Origin: Gemmatimonadota bacterium
GTDB lineage: Bacteria > Gemmatimonadota > Gemmatimonadetes > Longimicrobiales > RSA9
DNA: 8,718 nt
NCBI GenBank assembly: GCA_019689775.1
Contig: JADGGV010000139.1
Span: forward strand, 1 to 8,718
Direction of reading: 5' to 3'
In this document: in pieces, positions 1 through 7,066 of the stretch
Position numbering within the stretch: position 1 is the first letter of the stretch
Layout: the number at the start of each line of letters is the position of its first letter
Notes under the pieces: generated by a model
What the model saw: only the letters and a program-made list of their open reading frames with translations
Told to the model about the DNA's origin: nothing
The model's database searches: none
Position numbers and translations under genes: made by a program

Positions 1-14
1 ATTTGTTTTATAGT
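1..14. other. AT-rich contig-edge stub, probably not genomic
   Basis: The first 14 bases are almost only A and T, while the following sequence is extremely G/C rich. The switch coincides with the point where the minus-strand kinase frame runs into a stop codon (TAA at positions 8-10). The next ~35 bases are homopolymer-rich (runs of G and C) and encode a Pro/Gly/Ala/Arg tail that does not resemble the kinase family. I infer low-quality or adapter-derived sequence at a contig end, not a real gene terminus. Confidence 0.5.
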
Positions 15-661
15 TCCGCGCGCGGGGGCGCGCCGGGGGGCCGCCCGGCCGCGTCCACGTCGGTCACCACCGCGCCGAGGAGGCGCGCGGCCTCGTGCGC
101 GTTCGGCACCAGGAGATCGCATCCGCTCTCGGCCGCGAGGCGCAGCGCGTCGCCGTCGCAGTCGGGGACGAACGCCACGCCGTGCTCGCGCGCGAGCGCA
201 CCGATCGTGGCGTGGAACCCCGGCTCCAGCCCGGGCGCGAGGCTGCCGCAGCACACGAGCCACGCGGGCCGCTCCTCGGAGAGCGCGGCGCTCGCCTCGC
301 CGAGGAGCAGCACCCGCTCCTCCGGGGAGATCTCCGGCCCGCGCGGATTCAGCAGCAGACTGCGGCCGGTCGCCCGCTCCCGCACGCCCACGAACACCCG
401 CGTCTCGCCCCGGATCGGCACCGCGCGCAGCCCCGTCCCCTCGCCCTCCAGCATGGCGCGCAGCTCGAGGCCGGTCGCGCCGCCCAGCGGCGCGATGGCG
501 ACGCTCCGCCCGCCCAGCTCCCGCACCGCGCGCGCGACGTTGATCCCCTGCCCGCCCGCGCGGCGCCGCGGCGGGGCGAGCCGGTTGGCGTCGTCCCAGC
601 GGAGCTCGTCGGCCTGGAACAGCAGGTCCAGCGAGGGGTTCGGTGTGAGCGTTACGATCAT
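8..661 (-). CDS. PfkB-family sugar-phosphate kinase (1-phosphofructokinase/LacC type), 3'-truncated
   Basis: Cytoplasmic ATP-dependent kinase of the ribokinase/PfkB superfamily, closest in pattern to 1-phosphofructokinase and tagatose-6-phosphate kinase, which phosphorylate a ketose phosphate to the bisphosphate. Visible motifs: TPNPSLD at residues 6-12 (sugar-site Asp12); AGGQGINVAR at 35-44, the family GGxGxNVA substrate loop with Gln where FruK/LacC usually have Lys; CCGSLAPGL in mid-protein (the family's GSLPxG element); and LLVPNAHEAARLLG at 183-196 (the KPNxxE element). The frame gives 217 residues against about 310 for the family. The C-terminal ATP-binding and GAGD catalytic region is missing, and the last ~15-20 residues are low-complexity, so the gene is cut by the contig end. 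The ATG at 661-659 follows GGAG with a 6-nt spacer (CTCC at 668-671 on the plus strand), which supports the start. It is divergent from mgtE. The exact substrate cannot be told from this fragment. Confidence 0.88.
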   Translation of the reverse strand: MIVTLTPNPSLDLLFQADELRWDDANRLAPPRRRAGGQGINVARAVRELGGRSVAIAPLGGATGLELRAMLEGEGTGLRAVPIRGETRVFVGVRERATGRSLLLNPRGPEISPEERVLLLGEASAALSEERPAWLVCCGSLAPGLEPGFHATIGALAREHGVAFVPDCDGDALRLAAESGCDLLVPNAHEAARLLGAVVTDVDAAGRPPGAPPRAEL

Positions 662-696
662 CGGCAGCTCCAGGCGCGCACGACCGTCGGCGTTGC

Positions 697-725
697 TTGC
701 CGCCCCCCGGACGCCGCGCTACACT
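697..725 (+). promoter_or_regulatory. Candidate sigma70-type promoter for mgtE
   Basis: TTGCCG at 697-702 and TACACT at 720-725 are separated by 17 bp; each hexamer matches the sigma70 consensus at 4 of 6 positions. Transcription would begin near 732, giving a leader of about 155 nt before mgtE. In DNA this GC-rich an AT-leaning hexamer pair is notable, but a chance match remains possible and no experiment supports it. Confidence 0.35.
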
Positions 726-753
726 TGCCGCCCGCCTGAGCAGGATGGGGCGT

Positions 754-780
754 GGACGCGCGCGTCCGACGGGCGCCGTC
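754..780 (+). other. Two adjacent small dyads in the mgtE leader
   Basis: Positions 754-767 form a perfect 14-nt palindrome (GGACGCGCGCGTCC). It abuts a hairpin with arms GACGG (768-772) and CCGTC (776-780) and a 3-nt loop. GGACG at 754-758 could also pair with CGTCC at 777-781, so two mutually exclusive folds can be drawn. No M-box consensus was recognised. Such short stems are expected fairly often at this GC content, so any regulatory role is speculative. Confidence 0.25.
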
Positions 781-817
781 CGCGATTCGTGAGACGACGC
801 GCAGCCTTCTCCACTAC

Positions 818-845
818 ATTGAATCGCTGGCGACGACGGGCGCAA
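818..845 (-). promoter_or_regulatory. Candidate promoter for the PfkB-family kinase
   Basis: Read on the minus strand, TTGCGC (plus positions 845-840) and TTCAAT (823-818) are separated by 16 bp. Each matches the sigma70 consensus at 4 of 6 positions. The transcript would have a leader of about 150 nt. This is weak evidence, offered because the region must hold a promoter for the divergent kinase gene. Confidence 0.25.
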
Positions 846-888
846 TCGCGTCCGCGCGCACCCGGCGCCCGGAAGCAGGTCGGCGGAA

Positions 889-2226
889 ATGTCGGCACCC
901 ATGGATCAGCAGCGCGACCTCGTCGCCGCCGAGCTCGAGGAAACCTGGCCGCTCCTCTCGACCGGGGAGCGCGTCGAGGGCTTCCGCCTGCTCCCGCCGG
1001 AGGAGGCGGAGGAGTTCTTCTTCGACCTCCCGGCCCGCGACCAGGCCGATCTCGTGCTGGCGCTCCCCCGCGCCGAGCGCCGCCTCTGGCTCCGCCTCCT
1101 GCCGCCCGACGACGTCGCCGACCTGATCCAGGAGGCCGACCCCGAGGAGCGCGGCGACCTGCTCGCGCTCCTCGACGAGACGACCCGTCGCGAGGTCACC
1201 GCGCTGCTCGCCTACGAGGAGGACGAGGCCGGCGGGCTGATGAGCCCGCGCTTCATCCGCGTCCGCCCCGACATGACCGTCGACGAGGCCATCGCCTACC
1301 TCCGGCGCCAGGCCCTCGCCGGCATCCAGGGGCCCGAGCTCCTCTACTACGGCTACGTCCTCGACGCCGATCAGCGCCTCCTCGGCGTCGTCTCGCTCCG
1401 CCAGCTCCTGGCCGCCTCCCCGCGCACGCTCGTGCGCGACGTCATGGAGACCGACGTCGTCACCGTCCCCGAGGAGATGGACCAGGAGTCCGTCGCCCGC
1501 CAGTTCGAGGACTCCGACCTCGTCGCCATCCCGGTCATCGACGCCGTCGGCCGCATGAAGGGCGTCGTCACCGTCGATGACATCGTCGACGTCGTGCGCG
1601 AGGAGGCCACGGAGGACATCCAGAAGTACGGCGGCATGGAGGCGCTCGACGAGCCGTACCTCCAGATCGACTTCCTGCGGATGATCCGCAAGCGTGCCGG
1701 CTGGTTGAGCGTCCTCTTCATCAGCGAGATGTTCACCACCTCCGCGATGACGTTCTTCCAGGCCCAACTGGAGCGCGCCATCGTCCTGAGCCTGTTCGTG
1801 CCCCTCATCATCTCCAGCGGCGGGAACTCCGGCTCGCAGGCCTCCACGTTGATCATCCGCGCCATGGCGGTGGGCGAGGTCCGGCTCCGCGACTGGTGGC
1901 GGGTGATCCGGCGCGAGCTGACCGCCGGCCTCGTGCTCGGCGCGATCCTCGGCGCCATCGGCTTCCTCCGCGTGGTCACCTGGCACGCGGCGTTCGGCGC
2001 CTACGGACCCGCGTTCGGCCACGTCGCGCTCGTCGTCGCCTTCAGCGTCCTCGGCGTCGTGACCTGGGGGACGCTCGCCGGCTCCACCCTCCCGATGCTG
2101 CTCCGCCGCCTCGGCTTCGACCCCGCCAGCGCCTCCGCGCCCTTCGTCGCCACGCTCGTCGACGTCACCGGCATCATCATCTACTTCAGCGTCGCCGTCG
2201 TGCTGCTGCGCGGGATCCTGCTCTAG
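889..2226 (+). CDS. mgtE: Magnesium transporter MgtE
   Basis: Inner-membrane Mg2+ channel gated by cytoplasmic Mg2+. The 445 residues match the family's usual ~450. Domain order: an N-terminal helical Mg-sensing domain rich in acidic residues and LLPPE/DPEER-type repeats (about 1-118), ending in the family GGLM motif at 115-118; a CBS-domain pair (about 120-245, the second starting near VRDVMETD at 182); an acidic connecting helix; then a C-terminal membrane part from about 270 with five TM segments. The pore region contains SSGGNSGSQAS starting at 309, the conserved GN-containing stretch of MgtE proteins. Asp425 in LVDVTG near the C terminus matches the pore Asp (D432) of Thermus MgtE. The ATG at 889 lies 9 nt after an AGG within GGAAGCAGG (871-879). 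A second in-frame ATG at 901 is possible but is further from any Shine-Dalgarno. The next gene is convergent, so this is probably a single-gene transcript. It appears intact. Confidence 0.97.
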   Translation: MSAPMDQQRDLVAAELEETWPLLSTGERVEGFRLLPPEEAEEFFFDLPARDQADLVLALPRAERRLWLRLLPPDDVADLIQEADPEERGDLLALLDETTRREVTALLAYEEDEAGGLMSPRFIRVRPDMTVDEAIAYLRRQALAGIQGPELLYYGYVLDADQRLLGVVSLRQLLAASPRTLVRDVMETDVVTVPEEMDQESVARQFEDSDLVAIPVIDAVGRMKGVVTVDDIVDVVREEATEDIQKYGGMEALDEPYLQIDFLRMIRKRAGWLSVLFISEMFTTSAMTFFQAQLERAIVLSLFVPLIISSGGNSGSQASTLIIRAMAVGEVRLRDWWRVIRRELTAGLVLGAILGAIGFLRVVTWHAAFGAYGPAFGHVALVVAFSVLGVVTWGTLAGSTLPMLLRRLGFDPASASAPFVATLVDVTGIIIYFSVAVVLLRGILL

Positions 2227-2292
2227 CCCGCGCCCGCGGCCCGGGCCCGGCGCCGCCGACGGACGCGCGCCGGCCGCGCCCGCCGAAGCAGC

Positions 2293-2325
2293 GCGGGGGC
2301 GGCCCGGATCCCGGACCGCCCCCGC
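2293..2325. terminator. Strong GC hairpin between convergent genes, likely bidirectional terminator
   Basis: GCGGGGGCGG (2293-2302) pairs perfectly with CCGCCCCCGC (2316-2325). After one C/A mismatch, an inner CCGG/CCGG stem (2304-2307 with 2311-2314) closes a 3-nt loop. It sits 67 bases after the mgtE stop and 27 bases after the stop of the opposing acyltransferase gene, where a shared terminator is expected. Neither strand has a T tract after the stem, so it is not a classical intrinsic terminator; it may act by stalling or by protecting 3' ends. Confidence 0.6.
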
Positions 2326-2351
2326 CGCGTTCGCTCCACCCGTCGCCGCCG

Positions 2352-3542
2352 CTACACCTTGATGAAGATCCGCTGGCGGTACAGCACCCACATCGCGCCC
2401 AGCCACACCAGCACGTAGGTCAGCGCCCACGCGAGCGACGCGTTGATCGGGCTGAAGAACGGCGCGAAGAGATGCGTGTACAGCCAGGTCTTCAGGGCGA
2501 CCGGGCCCGCCGGCGTGGGCACCTTGATCACGTAGATCAGCAGGCGGCCCACGAAGGCCGAAAGGACGTAGAGCGCCAGCGCGTTCACGCCGTAGACGAC
2601 GAACGGTTTCGTCCACCAGCGCCACCCCTTCACGTCCGCGGTCCAGTAGCAGAGCGCCAGGCAGACCGCCGCGAACCCGCCCGTGAAGAGGACGTACGAG
2701 CTCGTCCAGATGCTCTTGTTGATCGGGAAGACGCCGCCCCAGATCAGCCCGAGCGCGAGCCCCAGCGTCCCGCCCACGAACAGGCCGATCACCTTCTCCT
2801 CCGCCGTCCGCGGCGAGCGCAGCCACGCGCCCGTCAAGACGCCGAGCAGGCAGGTCGCGATCGCCGGGATCGTGGAGAGCAGCCCCTCCGGGTCCCACGT
2901 CTTCGACTCCGCCCACATGTGCGCCGGCGTCAGCACGCGGTAGTCGATCCACGCCGCAAGGTTCTTCCCCGGCTCCAGCCACCCCGCGCCGAGCCCGGGC
3001 ACCGGCACCAGCATCATCAACGCCCAGTACAGCAGCAGCAGCCCGGCCGCCCACCCCGCCCACGCGCGCCACGTCCGCGTGTTCAGGTAGATGAGCGACG
3101 CCGCGAGGTAGGCCAGCGCGATCCGCTGGAGCACGCCCATCACGCGGATGTGCGCGAGGTCGTACTTCGGGAAGCCCTGGATCGCCAGACTCAGCCCGAA
3201 GATGATCGCGGCCCGCTTGAGCACCTTCGCGACGAGATCGGCCCGCGATGCGCCTCGTTGCTGCATCTTCCCGAACGAGAACGTCATCGCCACGCCGACG
3301 ATGTAGACGAAGAAGGGGAAGATCAGGTCGGTCGGCGTCCACCCGTTCCACTTCGCGTGCTCGAGCGGCGCGTAGACGTGCCCCCAGTCGCCCGGATTGT
3401 TCACCAGCACCATCGCGGCGATGGTGATCCCCCGGAAGACATCCAGCGAGAGGAGCCGCTGCGGCGGCGCTCCCGCGACCGGAGCCGCCGGCGACGCCAC
3501 GGGCGCCGCGGTGCGCGGCGTCGTTTCGAGGATGTCGGTCAT
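2352..3542 (-). CDS. COG4299/DUF5009 membrane acyltransferase (HGSNAT/NagX-like)
   Basis: Predicted polytopic inner-membrane acyltransferase, homologous in pattern to human heparan-alpha-glucosaminide N-acetyltransferase and bacterial NagX, which pass an acetyl group from cytoplasmic acetyl-CoA to an amino sugar on the far side of the membrane. The ATG at 3542 is chosen: AGGAGG ends 4 nt upstream (CCTCCT at 3547-3552 on the plus strand). A GTG 21 bases earlier would start before this site and is unlikely. This gives 396 residues. Visible features: a short Ala/Pro-rich cytoplasmic tail; SLDVFRG at 32-38 opening TM1; NNPGDW; HAKWNGW at 62-68, whose His62 aligns with the active-site His269 region (HASWNG) of human HGSNAT; TDLIFPFF opening TM2; then about eight more hydrophobic segments, including WTSSYVLFTGG and PFVVYGVNALALYVLS. 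About 10 TMs in total. It is convergent with mgtE and divergent from the receptor operon. Family assignment is firm; the acceptor substrate is unknown. Confidence 0.9.
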   Translation of the reverse strand: MTDILETTPRTAAPVASPAAPVAGAPPQRLLSLDVFRGITIAAMVLVNNPGDWGHVYAPLEHAKWNGWTPTDLIFPFFVYIVGVAMTFSFGKMQQRGASRADLVAKVLKRAAIIFGLSLAIQGFPKYDLAHIRVMGVLQRIALAYLAASLIYLNTRTWRAWAGWAAGLLLLYWALMMLVPVPGLGAGWLEPGKNLAAWIDYRVLTPAHMWAESKTWDPEGLLSTIPAIATCLLGVLTGAWLRSPRTAEEKVIGLFVGGTLGLALGLIWGGVFPINKSIWTSSYVLFTGGFAAVCLALCYWTADVKGWRWWTKPFVVYGVNALALYVLSAFVGRLLIYVIKVPTPAGPVALKTWLYTHLFAPFFSPINASLAWALTYVLVWLGAMWVLYRQRIFIKV

Positions 3543-3577
3543 GGGCCCTCCTCGGGTTGCCACTCACCACCGCCACC

Positions 3578-3600
3578 CCGGCCGGCGCTCGACCGGCCGG
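3578..3600. other. Perfect 8-bp hairpin just upstream of the acyltransferase start
   Basis: CCGGCCGG occurs at 3578-3585 and again at 3593-3600. The motif is its own reverse complement, so the two copies form an 8-bp stem with a 7-nt loop. It lies about 35 bases upstream of the acyltransferase ATG and would fall inside its 5' leader, just before the Shine-Dalgarno. It could influence translation or be a dimeric protein site; it may also be a chance product of GC richness. Confidence 0.3.
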
Positions 3601-3761
3601 ACGCCGCCCCCCGCTCGCGGATCGCCGTCTGCGTACCCCGCGCGCCGACCGGGAGTTCGGCCGCGCCCGTCCGCCGCGCGCCGCTCACGCTCCCGGCCGA
3701 GCCGGCGCCGCGGGACGGAGCGGGATCGCGGCGGACCGGGCGTCCTCCGCCCGGCCGTTCG

Positions 3762-3791
3762 ACGATACGCCCCGCGCGCCGCGGGGCGCAA
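3762..3791 (-). promoter_or_regulatory. Candidate acyltransferase promoter with a dyad filling the spacer
   Basis: On the minus strand, TTGCGC (plus 3791-3786) and TATCGT (3767-3762) are 18 bp apart, each matching consensus at 4 of 6 positions. The spacer is occupied by a perfect inverted repeat, CGCCCCGCG (3768-3776) and CGCGGGGCG (3780-3788), with loop CGC. A dyad within an extended spacer is the geometry of MerR-type operators, but no regulator gene is present here and the promoter is only predicted. Confidence 0.3.
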
Positions 3792-3804
3792 GCACGCCAA
3801 GGAC

Positions 3805-3834
3805 TTGCTTCGCGCGCGTCCGGCCGCGCATCAT
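3805..3834 (+). promoter_or_regulatory. Candidate promoter for the receptor-lipoprotein operon
   Basis: TTGCTT (3805-3810) and CATCAT (3829-3834) are separated by 18 bp, each a 4-of-6 match to sigma70 consensus. The leader would be about 225 nt. The -35 element lies 13 bp from the -35 of the opposite candidate promoter. Inverted GCAAG (3788-3792) and CTTGC (3804-3808) overlap both -35 elements. This would suit shared divergent control; it is a weak prediction. Confidence 0.28.
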
Positions 3835-4065
3835 TCCCGTGGTGGCCGACCCGCCCTCCTGTTGCATCAGCGCTGCGCCCCCTGCCCCGGCGGGGCCGAC
3901 TCGAGGGTCCCCCGGCGATCGCCACCGCCACGCGCCACCGGCCGAGGGCGTGGACGTGCGATCCCTGTGATTCGATGGGCGACGACGCGGCGGAGCCAGG
4001 CTACCCGGCACGGCTCCTGCACGCCGTCGGCGCCCAATTCCCCGGACCGACCCAACGAGAACACG

Positions 4066-7065
4066 ATGTCGACGATTCTACGATGGTCCCGCGCCCTCGC
4101 GGCGCTTCCTGCTCTTGTGCTCGTATCCGCCGGCGGGCTCGCGGCGCAGGGCGTCTCCACCGGGCTCATCTACGGGACCGTCCGCGACGACCGGGGCGAG
4201 CTGCTGGCCGGCGCGACGATCCGGGCCGTGGCCGTCGACGCCGGCGTCGACCAGACCACGGAGAGCACGGCCGCGGGCGACTTCCGCCTCGCGTTCCTGC
4301 CGCCGGCACGCTACGACGTCGTCGTCGAGCAGCTCGGATTCCGGCCCCGGCGGATCGTGGGCGTGCCGCTGCGGCCCGGGACGCAGGTGCGCCTCGACAT
4401 CGATCTGGCCGCGGCCACGCCGCCGATCGATGCCGTGGACACGTTGCGCGTCGTGTCCGGCACGCTGGCCGGCTCGCGCGCCGGCCTCGACCAGTGGGTC
4501 GGGCTCCTGCCGGTCCAGGGGCTGCCCGGGGAGGACCGGGGGATCTCGCTCCTGGCCAGCCTGTCGAGCGAATCGGACGCGCGCCTCGAGACCGAGGGGC
4601 TGCCCGGCCGGCTGACCGGCCTCGTCGTCGACGGGCTCCCCGCGGACTTCGCCACGCACCCACACCTCCCGGCCTCGCTGCGCGCCGCGCCGTTCCTGCT
4701 GCCGGGCCTCGAGGGCGCGGAGCTCGTCACCAACGGCGCCGACGTCGAGTGGAGCGACCACGCCGGCGGCTTCCTCGGCCTCTTCACGCGCCAGGGATCG
4801 CGCGCCCCGCAGCTCCGCGCGTTCGGCGCGTTCGGCCCCGGCGCCCTCACCTCCTCCCGGTTCTTCTCCCCCGCCGATCTCTCGCCGACCGACGCGTACG
4901 GCAGCCTCGTGCTCGGCGGGGCCATGATGCAGGACAGCGCGCGCTACGCGCTCGGCTTCGACGTCTCGCGCGCGGACCGCGCGACGCCGCCCGCCTGGGA
5001 GGCCGGAGACTCGCTCGTCCCCGCCATCGCGCAGATCGCGAGCGGCACCTACGGCAAGGACCTGAGCGGACTCGGCAGCGGCTATCTCACCCGGGCGACG
5101 ACGTACCGCGGCTACGGCCGCTTCGACTGGAACGTCACCCCCACCAGCCGCCTCGCGCTGCGCGCCAACTTCGGCGGGCACACCGACGAGGCGCCGAACC
5201 CCAGCGGCGCCACGCTCGCCTCGCTCCTGCCGCGCGTGTCCGGCACGGACCTCACTGCGGCGGGCAGCCTCTTCTCCCAGCTCGGCGCCAGCCTCTCGCA
5301 GGAACTCGACCTGTCGTTCGATTACAGCAAGCGGGAGTACGCCTCGCAGGGGGGCGGCGGGCTCGGCGTGACCGCGCCCGCCACCCTCTTCAGCGTCGGC
5401 GGCATCGGCGTGAACGGCGGCGCGGCGCTCCAGGGCGACCTCTCGCTCTCCACCGTGCACCTGCGGGATGTCCTCTTCTACGGCTCCGACCAGCACCAGA
5501 TCAAGTTCGGCGCCGGCGTCACGCTCTCGTCCTACGACCAGCGCTACGCCTTCGGCCACGGCGGCATCTTCACGTTCGGCGGCGTGCAGCAGTTCGCCGA
5601 GGGCCGCGGCGCGTTCGTCCAGCTCTCCGGCCCCGTGCCCGAGGCGAAGTTCACCATCCCCGAGCTCGGCATCTTCGCGCAGGACACGTGGCAGGCCGCG
5701 CCCGGCGTCGACCTCCAGTTCGGCGCCCGGCTCGACATCGAGCGCCTCCCGCTCTCCGGCACCGAGGCCGCGCGGACGGCCTGGCGGAACGCGACCGGCA
5801 TCGATCTCGGCACGCCCAGCCGCACCATCCTCAAGCCGAGCCCCCGCGCCTCCGCCACCTGGGACGTCGCGGGCGCGCACCAGTGGGTCATCCGCGCCGC
5901 CGCCGGGCTGTACTACGACCGCACCGACCCCGCGATCTTCGCCGACGCCGTCGCCGAGGACGGCAGCATCACCGTGCGGCGCGGCCTCGGCGTCTTCCAG
6001 TGGCCGGTCGCGCCGGACGTGCCGCGCATCGGCGCCCAGCTCGCGCTCCTGTCCCCGGATGTGAAGCCGCCGCGCACCGCCCGCGGCAGCCTCGGCATCA
6101 CCCGCCAACTGGGGGAGGCCGCGCTCCAGCTCTCGGCCACGGTCCGACACACCGACGGACTGCCGCAGCGCCGCGACCTGAACCTGACGCCCGCCCCCAT
6201 CGCGACCGACGCGCACGGGCGCGCGATCTTCGGCCCGCTCGTCCAGCAAGGCGCGCTCGTCGTCGCCCAGCCGGGCGCCAACCGGCGGTTCGGCGACTTC
6301 GACGTCGTCTCCGCTTACACCGCCGACGCCAGCTCCGACTACTTCGGCCTGACGGTCGGGCTCGAGCGCTTCGGCGGGCGCTACGCCCGCTTCTTCGGCC
6401 GCTACACCTACTCGCGCACGACCGACGATTGGACGTGGGCGCGCCTCGACGGCACCGGCCCACGGCCCCTCGCCACCGACACCGTGGCCGGACAGCCGTG
6501 GGCCGACGGCACCTCGGACTTCGACGTCCCGCACCGCTTCACGGCCGGCGCCGAGTTCAGCCTCCCGAGCGCGCTCGCGCCGACGCTCACCGTCGTCTAC
6601 CGCTACCGCTCCGGCTACCCGTTCACGCCCGGCTTCCGCGACGGCGTCGATGTGAACGGCGACGGCTCCGCCGGCAACGATCCGGCGTTCGTCGACCCCG
6701 CCGTCCCCGGGATGGACGCGCTCATCGCCCGCTGGAGCTGCCTGCGCGCCGATGCCGGCGGCTTCGCCGAGCGCAACGCCTGCCGCCAGGCCGGCGTGCA
6801 CGCCCTCGATGCGCGGCTCAGCCTCGACCTGCTCCACGCCGGCCGCCTCTCGGGGGCGATCGTGCTCGAGGGGCTCAACCTGCTCGAGAGCGACACCGGC
6901 ATCCCCGACCGCGCGCTCTACATCGTCGACGCGACGCGGGCGCCGGCGGATCCGAACGCGACCGTCGTCGACGTCCCGCTCCTCGCCAATCCCCACTTCG
7001 GCCAGGTGCTCGTCCGGCAGACGCCCGGCCGGACGATCCGCCTCGGCCTCCGCCTGAGCTACTGA
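4066..7065 (+). CDS. TonB-dependent outer-membrane receptor with carboxypeptidase-like N-terminal domain
   Basis: Predicted 22-strand outer-membrane transporter energised by TonB/ExbBD, 999 residues. Signal peptide: MSTILRWSRALAA, a hydrophobic core, then cleavage near LAA-Q at about residue 27. A carboxypeptidase regulatory-like beta-sandwich domain covers about 29-115 (GLIYGTVRDDRGELLAGATI, GDFRLAFLPPARYDVVV). A compact plug follows (about 120-245), with LVVDGLP near 186 and VEWSDHAGGFLGLFTRQGS as the Oar-like plug end. The rest is an alternating-residue beta barrel, ending in LRLSY, a terminal aromatic typical of outer-membrane proteins. Near the C terminus are a DVNGDGSAGNDP calcium-loop-like motif (862-873) and the only obvious cysteine pair, C892 and C906, a likely disulfide. 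The start ATG is preceded only by GAGA at 4057-4060, a weak Shine-Dalgarno; it is chosen because the signal peptide begins there. The open frame reaches far upstream but without protein-like sequence. The downstream lipoprotein begins one base after this stop. Substrate unknown; no TonB box was identified. Confidence 0.93.
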   Translation: MSTILRWSRALAALPALVLVSAGGLAAQGVSTGLIYGTVRDDRGELLAGATIRAVAVDAGVDQTTESTAAGDFRLAFLPPARYDVVVEQLGFRPRRIVGVPLRPGTQVRLDIDLAAATPPIDAVDTLRVVSGTLAGSRAGLDQWVGLLPVQGLPGEDRGISLLASLSSESDARLETEGLPGRLTGLVVDGLPADFATHPHLPASLRAAPFLLPGLEGAELVTNGADVEWSDHAGGFLGLFTRQGSRAPQLRAFGAFGPGALTSSRFFSPADLSPTDAYGSLVLGGAMMQDSARYALGFDVSRADRATPPAWEAGDSLVPAIAQIASGTYGKDLSGLGSGYLTRATTYRGYGRFDWNVTPTSRLALRANFGGHTDEAPNPSGATLASLLPRVSGTDLTAAGSLFSQLGASLSQELDLSFDYSKREYASQGGGGLGVTAPATLFSVGGIGVNGGAALQGDLSLSTVHLRDVLFYGSDQHQIKFGAGVTLSSYDQRYAFGHGGIFTFGGVQQFAEGRGAFVQLSGPVPEAKFTIPELGIFAQDTWQAAPGVDLQFGARLDIERLPLSGTEAARTAWRNATGIDLGTPSRTILKPSPRASATWDVAGAHQWVIRAAAGLYYDRTDPAIFADAVAEDGSITVRRGLGVFQWPVAPDVPRIGAQLALLSPDVKPPRTARGSLGITRQLGEAALQLSATVRHTDGLPQRRDLNLTPAPIATDAHGRAIFGPLVQQGALVVAQPGANRRFGDFDVVSAYTADASSDYFGLTVGLERFGGRYARFFGRYTYSRTTDDWTWARLDGTGPRPLATDTVAGQPWADGTSDFDVPHRFTAGAEFSLPSALAPTLTVVYRYRSGYPFTPGFRDGVDVNGDGSAGNDPAFVDPAVPGMDALIARWSCLRADAGGFAERNACRQAGVHALDARLSLDLLHAGRLSGAIVLEGLNLLESDTGIPDRALYIVDATRAPADPNATVVDVPLLANPHFGQVLVRQTPGRTIRLGLRLSY

Positions 7066-7066
7066 T

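Larger units (their letters stand above)
3543..4065. other. 523-bp divergent intergenic region without a supported gene
   Basis: The region separates the minus-strand acyltransferase from the plus-strand receptor operon. Open frames on both strands give only Arg/Pro/Ala/Gly-rich translations with no recognisable motif, so I call none as genes. No tRNA with a T-loop could be built. What can be seen: the acyltransferase Shine-Dalgarno (3547-3552), a CCGGCCGG hairpin (3578-3600), a 9-bp dyad with 3-nt loop (3768-3788), candidate divergent promoters around 3762-3834, and GAGA at 4057-4060 as a weak Shine-Dalgarno for the receptor. Positions 3601-3761 and 3835-4056 hold nothing I can identify. Confidence 0.6.

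Noticed and set aside
745..792. 15-codon open frame in the mgtE leader as a leader-peptide gene
   Set aside because: GAGCAGG directly abuts the ATG, leaving no proper spacing, and the peptide lacks the Pro/acidic stretch of MgtL-type leaders. It is kept only as part of the leader observation.
3561..3563. GTG start for the acyltransferase, seven codons upstream of the chosen ATG
   Set aside because: The AGGAGG Shine-Dalgarno (plus positions 3547-3552) lies between this GTG and the ATG at 3542, so it can only serve the ATG.
3685..4011. Minus-strand open frame whose translation contains SSNGRAEDAR, a string reminiscent of tRNA genes mistranslated as protein
   Set aside because: I tried to fold the underlying DNA (about 3715-3780) as a tRNA. 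A D-arm-like CGTC/GACG pair exists, but there is no anticodon stem and no TTCRANY T-loop with a pairing stem, so it is neither a tRNA nor a convincing protein.
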